Source of the DNA: JACZUI01 sp965216725
Lineage (GTDB): Bacteria > Actinomycetota > Acidimicrobiia > Spongiisociales > ZC4RG35
Length of the DNA stretch: 64,000 nucleotides
Reading direction: 5' to 3'
NCBI GenBank assembly: GCA_965216725.1
Contig: CBDCGI010000018.1
Coordinates: 128,005-192,004, forward strand
The notes beneath the pieces are model-generated. The model ran no database searches and was not told the origin of the DNA. It saw only the letters and a program-made list of their open reading frames with translations. Below are positions 45,393 to 52,914 of the stretch, one piece after another. The stretch's first letter is position 1. Every line of letters starts with the position of its first letter. Both the position numbers and the translations under genes were made by a program.

Positions 45393-45685
45393 ATCGAGAG
45401 CTCTTGGCGCTCCAGTTCTTCGACGTTGACGTCCCTGAACGTCATCACTTTGACGCTTGCGAGAAATCTCGCCGGGCGGAACATGTCCCACACCCATGCA
45501 TCCTTCATCTCGACCTCGATGAAGACCGACCCATTGGCCTCTCGGACCCTGAGATCGACCTCGTTTGCCAGGTAGAACCGCCGCTCGGTCTCTACGACAT
45601 ACCGGAACATCGGCAGTACGTCGTGATACTCCTTGTAGATCTTGAGCTCTACCTCGGTTTCGTAACGCTCGAGGTCCTCTTCCAT
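45389..45685 (-). CDS. DUF2469 family protein
   Basis: A 98-aa actinobacterial protein of unknown function. Sequence hallmarks: DLERYETEVELKIYKEYHDV, YVVETERRFYLANEVDL and DAWVWDMFRPARF, then MTFRDVNVEELE. Start: ATG 45685 behind AAGAGGGAACA; in-frame codons to 45730 are not conserved. It normally lies next to rnhB and yraN; yraN follows here but no rnhB is present between it and lepB. Confidence 0.93.
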   Translation of the reverse strand: MEEDLERYETEVELKIYKEYHDVLPMFRYVVETERRFYLANEVDLRVREANGSVFIEVEMKDAWVWDMFRPARFLASVKVMTFRDVNVEELERQELSI

Positions 45686-45739
45686 TGTTCCCTCTTCGAC
45701 TCCGACTCCTCGGCGATCATATGACAGCATCCGTCCCTA

Positions 45740-45758
45740 AGTGGTCTATAGGACCACT
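45740..45758 (-). terminator. palindromic hairpin after lepB
   Basis: AGTGGTC and GACCACT pair around TATAG (7-bp stem), 8 bp after the lepB stop. A terminator is the simplest reading; an operator in front of the DUF2469 gene is possible. Confidence 0.45.
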
Positions 45759-45766
45759 ACGACAAA

Positions 45767-46489
45767 TCACAGCCCGCCGAAGTCCGACAACGGCCAGATC
45801 TTGAGGAAGGCTTTGCCCACCAGATCGTCGCGATCGATCGGGCCGAAGCGACGACTGTCGAAGGAGGCGTTGCGGTTGTCGCCCATGACGAACACCTCAT
45901 CCTCACCGATTTCGAAGGGTCCATCGTCCGGCATGAAAACGTTCGGCAGGTAAGGCTCGGCCAGGGGGGCGCCGTCGACATAGACCTGGTTATCCCTGAT
46001 CTCCAGAGTCTCGCCGGGCAGACCGATCACCCTTTTGATCAAATCGTCCCGCCCCCTGGTTCTGACACCAATGGCCTCGAGGACCGATGCGATGATCGCC
46101 TCTGGCAAAGACTGATCCTGCTCCGGCTCGCGGGGATCACGAAATACGACGATGTCGCCGCGCGCAGGGTCGCCGAGGTCGAAGGCGAGCTTGTTGACCA
46201 TCACCCTGTCGTCAACCTGGATTGTCGGAAGCATCGACTCGGATGGAATCCAAAAAGGTTGGACCAGGAAAGTCTTGATGACCACCGCGATGATGAGAGC
46301 AGTGACGAGCAGAATCGGGAGCTCTGTCCAAAAGGAACGCTTCCTCTTCTTCTTGCTCGAGTCTTCGGGTGACTCGTTTGAGTCCGTCGGGGCCCCGCCT
46401 CCGGCGAGGTGCCTGCCGGGTGCAGAGCTGCCCGGCCCGTATTGGTAAGGGTCTCCCGAGCCCGGGCGCGCCGCGTCGTCCCTACTCAG
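45767..46489 (-). CDS. lepB: signal peptidase I, apparent CTG start
   Basis: Removes signal peptides from exported proteins. The periplasmic-side catalytic domain shows the nucleophile Ser in WIPSESMLPTI, the Lys in RGRDDLIKRVIGLPGE, and EVFVMGDNRNASFDSRRFGPI. The one membrane helix needed (PILLVTALIIAVVIKTFLV), preceded by KKKRKR and a Gly/Pro-rich stretch, lies upstream of the first GTG (46285). No ATG, GTG or TTG in this frame, and no ATG or GTG in any frame, lies between 46489 and the helix. The CTG at 46489-46487 overlaps the rplS stop as CTGA and has AAGGAG 8 nt before it, giving 240 aa. This start is inferred. Confidence 0.85.
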   Translation of the reverse strand: MSRDDAARPGSGDPYQYGPGSSAPGRHLAGGGAPTDSNESPEDSSKKKRKRSFWTELPILLVTALIIAVVIKTFLVQPFWIPSESMLPTIQVDDRVMVNKLAFDLGDPARGDIVVFRDPREPEQDQSLPEAIIASVLEAIGVRTRGRDDLIKRVIGLPGETLEIRDNQVYVDGAPLAEPYLPNVFMPDDGPFEIGEDEVFVMGDNRNASFDSRRFGPIDRDDLVGKAFLKIWPLSDFGGL

Positions 46490-46831
46490 TCGCGAAGCTC
46501 CTTGATGCGGGCCGACTTGCCGACCCGGTCCCGCAGGTAGTAGAGCTTTGAGCGACGGACGTCGCCTCGTCTCACGACCTCGATCTTGGCGATGATCGGA
46601 GCATGAAGGGGGAAGACCCGCTCAACACCGACGCCCGAAACTCATCTTCCGCACCGTAAAGGAGGCACGACTGGATGTCCCGTTGCGGGCGATGACCACA
46701 CCTTCGAACACCTGAACTCGCTCCCGCCCGCCTTCAACCACGCGAACGTGGACCTTGACTGTGTCACCGGCGCGGAATTCGGGTATGTCGTCGCGGACGT
46801 GCGCGCTCTCAATCAAGTGAAGATCGTTCAT
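46486..46831 (-). CDS. rplS: 50S ribosomal protein L19, frame broken by a single-base insertion
   Basis: Ribosomal protein L19. From ATG 46831 (MNDLHLIESAHVRDDIPEF, with GGAG 7 nt upstream) the frame runs to SFTVRKMSFG and then meets a TGA at 46622. Skipping one base of the CCC at 46634-46636 (GGG on the minus strand) restores the L19 C-terminus: VGVERVFPLHAP, KIEVVRRGDVRRSKLYYLRD, KSARIKELRD and a TGA at 46488. The complete protein would be 114 aa, normal for L19. As L19 is essential in most bacteria, a sequencing or assembly indel is the likeliest cause. Its stop overlaps the lepB start. Confidence 0.92.
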
Positions 46832-46888
46832 GGAAACTCCTAGAAAACGCCGGGTAGGACTAGATGTGTCCCGACTGAGGGAAGTGTA

Positions 46889-47572
46889 TCAGCTATCTCC
46901 ATCTTGGGCATCTTCCGCGAGATCTGGCCTTCTCTGCCGGGTCCGCTGGATTCTTTGGTCGCGCCGCCACTGCTCAATAGCAGCATGGTCCCCACTGAGC
47001 AGGATGTCCGGAACGGCCCACCCCTTGAATACGGCCGGACGGGTGTAGACCGGCTCCTCGAGGGTGTCGTCGCGAAAGGACTCGCTCGCAGTCGATTCCG
47101 GGTTGCCGAGGACCCCGGCCAGCAGCCTGGCCACCCCTTCGATGGCCAGGGCCGCCACCGCTTCCCCGCCCGCGACGACGTAATCACCGGCCGAAACCTC
47201 CTCGTCGACATGATTGTCAATCACTCTTTGGTCAACTCCCTCGTACCGCCCGCATAGGAGAGTCAGATCGTCCAGACCTGCCCATCGGTCTAGCGTCGAC
47301 TGCGTCATTGGCGTCCCTGCAGGGGTGAAGAAGACCCGATGGGATTCGGCGAATTCACCCATGGCTTCATCGAGCGGCTCGACCATCATGACCATGCCCG
47401 CCCCGCCCCCGAAGGGGGCGTCGTCGAGTTGCCGATGCTTTCCGATTCCATAATCTCTGAGGTCGACCAGGTTGACCTCGAGTTGGCCGCCCTTGATGGC
47501 CCTGCCCACAATGCTCACCCCAAGAGGCCCCTCGAAGTACTCGGGGAACATGGTCACCACGTTGATCCTCAT
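46889..47572 (-). CDS. trmD: tRNA (guanine-N1-)-methyltransferase
   Basis: Methylates G37 of tRNAs with SAM, preventing frameshifts; trefoil-knot (SPOUT) fold. Features: MRINVVTMFPEYF at the start, DYGIGKHRQLDDAPFGGGAGM, LLCGRYEGVDQRV and EEVSAGDYVVAGGEAVAAL. From ATG 47572 (AAGGAA 9 nt upstream) it is 227 aa. It precedes rplS as usual, but rimM lies 2.7 kb away beyond an insert instead of directly upstream. Confidence 0.97.
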   Translation of the reverse strand: MRINVVTMFPEYFEGPLGVSIVGRAIKGGQLEVNLVDLRDYGIGKHRQLDDAPFGGGAGMVMMVEPLDEAMGEFAESHRVFFTPAGTPMTQSTLDRWAGLDDLTLLCGRYEGVDQRVIDNHVDEEVSAGDYVVAGGEAVAALAIEGVARLLAGVLGNPESTASESFRDDTLEEPVYTRPAVFKGWAVPDILLSGDHAAIEQWRRDQRIQRTRQRRPDLAEDAQDGDS

Positions 47573-47648
47573 GATGGCTTTCCTTGGGAAGAGAGCGTCA
47601 TATGTGGCATGAACGCCGCATAGAACGCCCGAACCGTAGATTGGACTG

Positions 47649-48269
47649 ATGGTCTTACCCAACCCACTCGATGCCGTCTATGGGCGATTCGACCGGATCA
47701 CGCCTCAAGACGCTCGAGCCCTCCTCGACGGATTCGACTGTCGGTGGTGGATAAGCGGAGGTTGGGCAATCGAAGCCTTCACCGGCATTGCCCGTCCCCA
47801 TGAGGACATCGACATCTCCATCGAGAGAGATTCACTCCCCGATTTGATTCGCCATTTTCTGGGCACGCACCACGTATGGGCCGCGGGCTCCGGGCAGATC
47901 AAGCCGCTGCTGAGGCCGGCCGATCCGCTCCCGGCTTGGGCGGGTCAAGTCTGGCTGAGAGAAGACGCCTCGTCTCCCTGGCTCGTCGACTTCCTGCTGA
48001 GCCCGATGGCGGAAGATGAGTGGATCTTCAAACGCGATCCGTTCGTGCATCTGCCGTTCGACACAGCGACATGGATAGATGACCAAGGGCTCCGATACGA
48101 ACAGCCTGAGATCGCCATCCTCTACAAGGCAAAACACGATCGTGAAAAGGACCGAGAGGACCTAGCAGCGGCCCTCCTCTTGATGAGCAGCAAGCAAATC
48201 GGATGGCTGGCCGACAGCGTCCGGCGGGTTCATCCCGGACATCCCTGGATCGACCTACTACCTAATTGA
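47649..48269 (+). CDS. nucleotidyltransferase-fold protein, aminoglycoside-adenylyltransferase-like
   Basis: A 206-aa protein with WWISGGWAIEAFTGIARPHEDIDISIER, the GGWA...D-D pattern of the nucleotidyltransferase fold near that of the aminoglycoside 2''-adenylyltransferase-like (PF10706-type) family. Resistance activity is not implied; many members have unknown substrates. It lies on the plus strand between minus-strand trmD and a thiolase, overlapping the thiolase 3' end by 8 bp. It is one of three foreign-looking genes in the trmD-rimM gap. Confidence 0.75.
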   Translation: MVLPNPLDAVYGRFDRITPQDARALLDGFDCRWWISGGWAIEAFTGIARPHEDIDISIERDSLPDLIRHFLGTHHVWAAGSGQIKPLLRPADPLPAWAGQVWLREDASSPWLVDFLLSPMAEDEWIFKRDPFVHLPFDTATWIDDQGLRYEQPEIAILYKAKHDREKDREDLAAALLLMSSKQIGWLADSVRRVHPGHPWIDLLPN

Positions 48270-49425
48270 GTCTTTCGATGATCATGGCCATGCCCTGGCC
48301 ACCTCCCACGCACATCGCTTCGATGCCGAGAGTGCCGTCTAGAGCTCTGAGACCGTTGATCAGAGTGCCCATGATCCGGGCACCGGTCATGCCGAAAGGG
48401 TGGCCCAGGGCGATGGCACCACCGTGTGGGTTCAACTTCTCCAGGTCGAGGCTCAACTGATCGGCACTTGCCAATACTTGAGAAGCGAATGCCTCGTTGA
48501 TCTCTACAACATCGATGTCGTCCAGCGTCATCTCCGCCTGTTCCAAGACCCGGGTGATCGCACCTACCGGCCCCATGCCCATGTACTCAGGCGCCAGACC
48601 GACGACCGATGAGGCCACGATCCTCGCCAAGGGGGCCAACTGCAGATCTTTGGCCCTTTGCTCCGACATCACGAGAACGGCAGCGGCCCCGTCGTTGAGC
48701 GGACATGCGTTTCCGGCGGTGATGACCCCGTCGGGCTTGAACACCGGAGGAAGCTCGGCGAGCTTCTCCAGGGTGGTGTTGGGCCGAGGACCGTCGTCGT
48801 CGACGATGGTTCGACCATCTGGAATCTCGATTGGCGTGATCTCCCATTCGAAGAAGCCGTTCTTCTGGGCTTCTACGGCCCGATCCTGGGAGCGCTTGGC
48901 GAATTCATCCATACGTTCCCTTGTGATCCCATATCGCTCGGCGACATTCTCCGCAGTCATCCCCATCGGGATGTAGACATCGTTTATGTAGTCGGATCGG
49001 TCGCGGTCGGTGAACCGAGGATTGAGGTCCTCACTTTCCAGGGCTCTTCCGTACGTCCGGGTCACCGATTCCGCGCCCGCCGCCACATATGTGTCACCTT
49101 CGCCTTGTCGAATCGCGTGGAAGGCCATGCGAATCGTTTGCAGAGAGGACGCACAAAACCGGTTGACCGTCGTGGCGGGAACCGTCTCCGGCATCCCCCC
49201 GAGCAATGATGCCGGCCGTGCGACGTTGTAGCCAGCCTCGTGATGAGTGAGGGCACAGCCGACCATGACATCCTCCACGCTGGAGCGGTCGACGTCGGGC
49301 ACCCTCTCCATGACGGCGTTGATGGCGAAGCCGGCCAAATCGTCGGCTCGCACATCTACGAGCGAGCCTTTGTACGCCCTGCCAATGGGGGTTCGGGCGG
49401 TCGCCACGATCACGGCTTCGGGCAT
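48262..49425 (-). CDS. acetyl-CoA C-acyltransferase (thiolase)
   Basis: Degradative-type thiolase of 387 aa. The acyl-accepting Cys lies in VNRFCASSLQTIRM, NEAFA and GGAIALGHPFGMTGARI provide the His, and the C-terminal Cys is in CVGGGQGMAM. It cleaves 3-ketoacyl-CoA with CoA. ATG 49425 has AGGGAG about 8 nt upstream; a GTG one codon earlier is also possible. It lies in the insert that splits trmD from rimM. Confidence 0.95.
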   Translation of the reverse strand: MPEAVIVATARTPIGRAYKGSLVDVRADDLAGFAINAVMERVPDVDRSSVEDVMVGCALTHHEAGYNVARPASLLGGMPETVPATTVNRFCASSLQTIRMAFHAIRQGEGDTYVAAGAESVTRTYGRALESEDLNPRFTDRDRSDYINDVYIPMGMTAENVAERYGITRERMDEFAKRSQDRAVEAQKNGFFEWEITPIEIPDGRTIVDDDGPRPNTTLEKLAELPPVFKPDGVITAGNACPLNDGAAAVLVMSEQRAKDLQLAPLARIVASSVVGLAPEYMGMGPVGAITRVLEQAEMTLDDIDVVEINEAFASQVLASADQLSLDLEKLNPHGGAIALGHPFGMTGARIMGTLINGLRALDGTLGIEAMCVGGGQGMAMIIERLN

Positions 49426-49487
49426 CACGTCTCCCTGCGAATGTTGATTGCGAACTCAAATGTAGTGCCTGCCGTAGCCTGACAGAC

Positions 49488-50348
49488 ATGAGGAGAGAAG
49501 CCCAGGTAGCGGTCCTGGCCTTGGTCGTTGCCGCATGCGCCACTTCTGACGGAAGCGAAACGACCATCGTCCCATCGACCTCGACAACGGTCCCCTCGGA
49601 CGTTTCGACGACGCCGCCGACGATCGAACCGGAATGCCCGGAGAGCGTGGACTTCGTAGAGGAAGGAAGGGTTCTCCGGTTCGACCAGCCAGAGTCGGAC
49701 AGTTCCACAGTCGGACTGGTCGTGTGGGACCAATCCGAGGGCTGCGAGCGAATTGAGATCGGCTTCGAGACATTGCAGGGCGCGCCGGCGACCACCCCAC
49801 CAAATGTGACGGTGCGATTCATGGAGAGCCTTCAGATTCTGCGGGTCGAAGTGAGCGCCGATGACACCATCATCATCGACCAGACCGTCGAAACGCCCCT
49901 GGTGGATCGAATGTTCGTGGTGAAGCGTCTCGATGCAGGGAGTTTCATTGACTTTCACCTGAATGTCCCGGTCCGGGCCCGAGCCAGAGTGTCCCATTCG
50001 CCGGCCAAGATCACGATCGACTTACAGCCGGGAACACAGTCGTTCCTTGGCGTCGCCTCGGTGTCGAACACGGCCGTGATGATCACGCCGTTCGACAACG
50101 GCATCGAGCCCAAGAACGTCGAGGTGTCCGGTTATGCGTTGGTGACTTCAGGAGAGGTGACCGTCCTGGCGACATCGGGGGGACGGGTGGTGGCTGAGGA
50201 CACGATCGTGGTCTCCGGGAGCGCCAGTCGCTGGAGCGAGTATCAAACCCGTCTCGATGTGGAAGTCGGGGATACGACAGTCTTCGCCGGTGAGCCCAAC
50301 TCAGAGGGCCGACTGGAAGGTGTCACCGTGGGGATTCAGGTCCGCTGA
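49488..50348 (+). CDS. lipoprotein with Gmad2-like C-terminal domain
   Basis: A 286-aa secreted lipoprotein. The N-terminal signal ends in a lipobox (VVAAC, Cys at residue 17), followed by a Ser/Thr/Pro-rich linker. The middle part (RIEIGFETLQG, VTVRFMESLQILRVEVSADDT) looks like an all-beta AMIN-like domain, and the C-terminal part (PKNVEVSGYALVTSGEVTVLA, TRLDVEVGDTTVFAGE) resembles the Gmad2 immunoglobulin-like domain of actinobacterial and Firmicute envelope proteins. The domain assignments are inference. It overlaps rimM's 3' end by 26 bp. Confidence 0.7.
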   Translation: MRREAQVAVLALVVAACATSDGSETTIVPSTSTTVPSDVSTTPPTIEPECPESVDFVEEGRVLRFDQPESDSSTVGLVVWDQSEGCERIEIGFETLQGAPATTPPNVTVRFMESLQILRVEVSADDTIIIDQTVETPLVDRMFVVKRLDAGSFIDFHLNVPVRARARVSHSPAKITIDLQPGTQSFLGVASVSNTAVMITPFDNGIEPKNVEVSGYALVTSGEVTVLATSGGRVVAEDTIVVSGSASRWSEYQTRLDVEVGDTTVFAGEPNSEGRLEGVTVGIQVR

Positions 50349-50823
50349 TAAGGCCGTCGATCGGCTTGAGCACGACGCTCCCATCTGCCAGATCGACTTC
50401 TGGGACGAGGTCGGAGACAAACGGTACTTCGAACCTCCCCCGCTCTTGTTCGATCACGAGCCGGTCCTGCTGAGGCCCATGAGCCACGGCGACGACCACC
50501 CCGATGTGGGAACCTCCGCGGTCTACGACTCTGAGCCCAACTAGTTGTTCGGGCCAGTACTCGTCAGCCGCCAGTTCGCGACGCTGGTCCACTTGCACCG
50601 GGTTTCCGCGGAGTGGTTCAACACTGCTGCGGTCGATGCGTCCCAAAAAGGCGATCTGCCAGCCTTTGTCTCCCCGCCGACGATCGCGGATCTCGAGACT
50701 CTCACCACCAACATGCACAACCGCACCCGGGGCTATGAGCTCGATGTCCTCTTTATCGATATAGATACCGATATGGCCCTTGAGGCCGTTGGGTGAGCCC
50801 AATCGACCTACGGTGTGCCGCAG
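50323..50823 (-). CDS. rimM: ribosome maturation factor RimM, start unclear (possible CTG)
   Basis: Binds S19 and helps 30S head maturation. RimM features are RHTVGRLGSPNGLKGHIGIYI (VGRxxxxxGxxG), a middle barrel with YWPEQLVGLRVVD and a PRC-barrel region GRFEVPFVSDLVPEVDL. The family starts a few residues before VGR, but there is no ATG, GTG or TTG at that place. CTG 50823-50821, 4 nt after the khpA stop, would give MRHTVGR and 166 aa, the normal length. The only canonical upstream start is TTG 50907, inside khpA. The 3' end overlaps the convergent lipoprotein gene. Confidence 0.87.
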   Translation of the reverse strand: MRHTVGRLGSPNGLKGHIGIYIDKEDIELIAPGAVVHVGGESLEIRDRRRGDKGWQIAFLGRIDRSSVEPLRGNPVQVDQRRELAADEYWPEQLVGLRVVDRGGSHIGVVVAVAHGPQQDRLVIEQERGRFEVPFVSDLVPEVDLADGSVVLKPIDGLISGPESPR

Positions 50824-50827
50824 GGGC

Positions 50828-51085
50828 TCAGTCGACGAACTCGACGTCAGCCGAGATCCCCTCTTCCTCAGCAGCCGCGCCGGCGGCAGCCCTGATCGCT
50901 TTGGCAACCCGACCCCGTCGGCCGATCACGCGACCCATATCGGACTTGGCGGTCCGCACCTCTGCAACGACTTCGTCCGGGCCCTGTTCTACGAGAGTGA
51001 CGCTGACGGAGTCAGGGTCATCGACGATGGCCTTGACCACATAGTCGACGACGCGCTCCACAATCTCACCGCGTGCCATGGTCAT
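50828..51085 (-). CDS. khpA: KH-domain RNA-binding protein (KhpA type)
   Basis: Small RNA-binding protein of 85 aa. The single KH motif is MGRVIGRRGRVAKAIRAAAGAAA with the GRRG loop. It may act with a KhpB partner on RNA. The ATG overlaps the rpsP stop as ATGA; a second ATG two codons on (51079) has a better spacing to the GAGGAGG site and may be the true start. It sits in the rpsP-khpA-rimM order typical of many bacteria. Confidence 0.92.
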   Translation of the reverse strand: MTMARGEIVERVVDYVVKAIVDDPDSVSVTLVEQGPDEVVAEVRTAKSDMGRVIGRRGRVAKAIRAAAGAAAEEEGISADVEFVD

Positions 51086-51411
51086 TCCTCCTCAGAAACA
51101 GCTGAATCGTCGTCACCTTCAACCTCGGCCCCGACTGTGTGAATCTGACCTGATTGAACCTTCATGGTGGTCATCGCCCCCGAAATGTTGAGCAGCTTCT
51201 CCACGGTTTCGGTTGGTTGCGCACCCTTGCTCAGCCAATCTGCCGCCCGCTCGTTGTCGATCTCGACCAAAGACGGGTCCTGGTTCGGGTCATAGCGCCC
51301 TATCTGCTCGATGTAACGGCTGTCGCGAGCAGCCCGACCATCAACCACCACGACGCGGTACATGGGCGACTTCTTCTTGCCCATTCGCATCAATCTCATC
51401 TTCACAGCCAT
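51082..51411 (-). CDS. rpsP: 30S ribosomal protein S16
   Basis: Ribosomal protein S16, 109 aa. The core (MRLMRMGKKKSPMYRVVVVD, ERAADWLSKGAQPTETVEKLL) is diagnostic. A C-terminal acidic extension (EVEGDDDSAVSEEE) follows, common in actinobacteria. It starts 4 bp after the ffh stop, as in the conserved ffh-rpsP order. Confidence 0.97.
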   Translation of the reverse strand: MAVKMRLMRMGKKKSPMYRVVVVDGRAARDSRYIEQIGRYDPNQDPSLVEIDNERAADWLSKGAQPTETVEKLLNISGAMTTMKVQSGQIHTVGAEVEGDDDSAVSEEE

Positions 51412-51415
51412 TCAT

Positions 51416-52747
51416 TCACCTCTTGGTTTGCCGACCGCCCATGAGGCTCTCGAGGTTTGGCATACCTCGGCCGCCGGCCAGCGTTTTCATCATCTTTCTT
51501 GCGTCGGCGAACTGCTTCAACAGCCGGTTCACGTCCTGGGCCTTGGTGCCCGAACCGGACGCGATACGCCGCTTGCGGCTTCCGCCGATGATCTTTGGGT
51601 TCCGGCGCTCCTCAGGTGTCATCGACTGAATAATCGCTTCGACCCTTCGGATGTCGCGGTCGTCGACGTCGACGTCACGGAGCGCGCCGGACCCGGGGAG
51701 CATAGCAAGGATGTCCTTTAGAGGTCCCATCCGCTTCATCTGCTGAAACTGACTCAGGAAGTCCTCGAGGGTGAATTCCCCTTTCTCCATTTTCTTGGCT
51801 GTCCGCTCTGCTTCGTCCTGGTCGAACGTCTCTTCGGCCTTCTCGATAAGGGTCAAGACATCCCCCATCCCGAGGATTCGGGAGGCCATACGCTCGGGAT
51901 GGAAAGGCTCGAGGTCGGCGAGGCCCTCACCTACTCCGACAAACTTGACCGGAGCTCCGGTCACCTCACGAACAGAGATCGCGGCGCCTCCTCGGGCATC
52001 ACCGTCGAGCTTCGAGAGAACGACGCCAGTTAGGCCAATGCGAGATTGGAAGCCGTCGGCAACATTGACCGCGTCCTGACCCGTCATCGCGTCCACAACC
52101 AACAAGACCTCGTCGGGCTCAGACGCCCTATCGACCTCTGCGAGTTCCCGCATCAGCTGGTCGTCGATCTGGAGACGCCCGGCGGTGTCGATGATCACCA
52201 CATCGCGGCCAGTCTTCGCAGCCTCTTTCATGGCGGACTTAACCAGCTTTGTTGGCTTCCCCTTGCGATCGGTGAACACGGGTATCTCCAGCCGAGAGCC
52301 AAGTGTCTCCAACTGATCGATCGCAGCGGGACGTTGCAAGTCGGCGGCTACCAGCATTGGTCTCTTCCCGTCTTTGGCCAGGTGCTTGGCGAGTTTTGCT
52401 GCGGTAGTCGTTTTGCCCGAGCCCTGTAGACCGACCACGAGGATTGTGAGCGGCGGTGCTACTCGTCTGAGGGGCTCCGACTCCGAGCCCAAAGTGACGA
52501 CCATCTCCTCGTGAACAATCTTGATGACCTGCTGGGCAGGAGATAACGCCTTGGTGGCGGTAACCAAGAGAGCCCTTTCCCGAACTCTTGCCAAGAAGCT
52601 CTTGACGACTCCCACGTTGACATCAGCCTCGAGAAGCGCGAGCCGGACCTCTCTTAGGGCGGCGTCGATGTCCTTTTCGGAAAGACGCCCTTTGCCACGG
52701 AGGCCCGCAAACACGGACTCGAAACGAGAAGTGAGCGCGTCGAACAT
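51416..52747 (-). CDS. ffh: signal recognition particle protein Ffh
   Basis: SRP54 GTPase that targets membrane proteins to FtsY and SecYEG. The NG domain shows ILVVGLQGSGKTTTAAKLAKHL (G1), DTAGRLQID (G3) and SKLDGDARGG; the M domain is Met-rich at the end (FADARKMMKTLAGGRGMPNL). The 443-aa length is normal. The ATG 52747 has no clear Shine-Dalgarno; the upstream 24 bp borders the repeat cluster. No 4.5S SRP RNA gene was seen in the window. Confidence 0.97.
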   Translation of the reverse strand: MFDALTSRFESVFAGLRGKGRLSEKDIDAALREVRLALLEADVNVGVVKSFLARVRERALLVTATKALSPAQQVIKIVHEEMVVTLGSESEPLRRVAPPLTILVVGLQGSGKTTTAAKLAKHLAKDGKRPMLVAADLQRPAAIDQLETLGSRLEIPVFTDRKGKPTKLVKSAMKEAAKTGRDVVIIDTAGRLQIDDQLMRELAEVDRASEPDEVLLVVDAMTGQDAVNVADGFQSRIGLTGVVLSKLDGDARGGAAISVREVTGAPVKFVGVGEGLADLEPFHPERMASRILGMGDVLTLIEKAEETFDQDEAERTAKKMEKGEFTLEDFLSQFQQMKRMGPLKDILAMLPGSGALRDVDVDDRDIRRVEAIIQSMTPEERRNPKIIGGSRKRRIASGSGTKAQDVNRLLKQFADARKMMKTLAGGRGMPNLESLMGGRQTKR

Positions 52748-52770
52748 TCAGGCCGGGAGTGTATGCCCCT

Positions 52771-52914
52771 CCTCGAGCCTGCAACAGAACGCGCCATACG
52801 CGACTCAAGGCACTCTCGACGGGACGTGGCCGCCACGCCGATCCTCGAGCCTGGAACAGAACGCGCCATACGCGACTCAACGCACTCTCGACGGAACAAG
52901 ACTGCTACGCCGAA
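52771..52914. repeat. repeat cluster A: two direct copies of a 72-bp unit
   Basis: Two adjacent units (52771-52842 and 52843-52914). Each has a conserved core of about 34 bp, running from GAGCCTG to CGACTCAA and containing CGCG-CCATA-CGCG, which can form a short hairpin, followed by a variable but related 38-bp part. The cluster lies 24 bp upstream of the ffh start. The same core recurs three times at 53885-54076. Confidence 0.85.

Noticed and set aside
46622..46640. Programmed frameshift in rplS
   Set aside because: No slippery heptamer or downstream pseudoknot could be made out; an extra G in a short run is the simpler explanation.
47649..50322. Genomic island in the trmD-rimM gap
   Set aside because: No integrase, tRNA edge, direct repeats or transposase; only gene content suggests insertion, so it is kept as a synteny observation.
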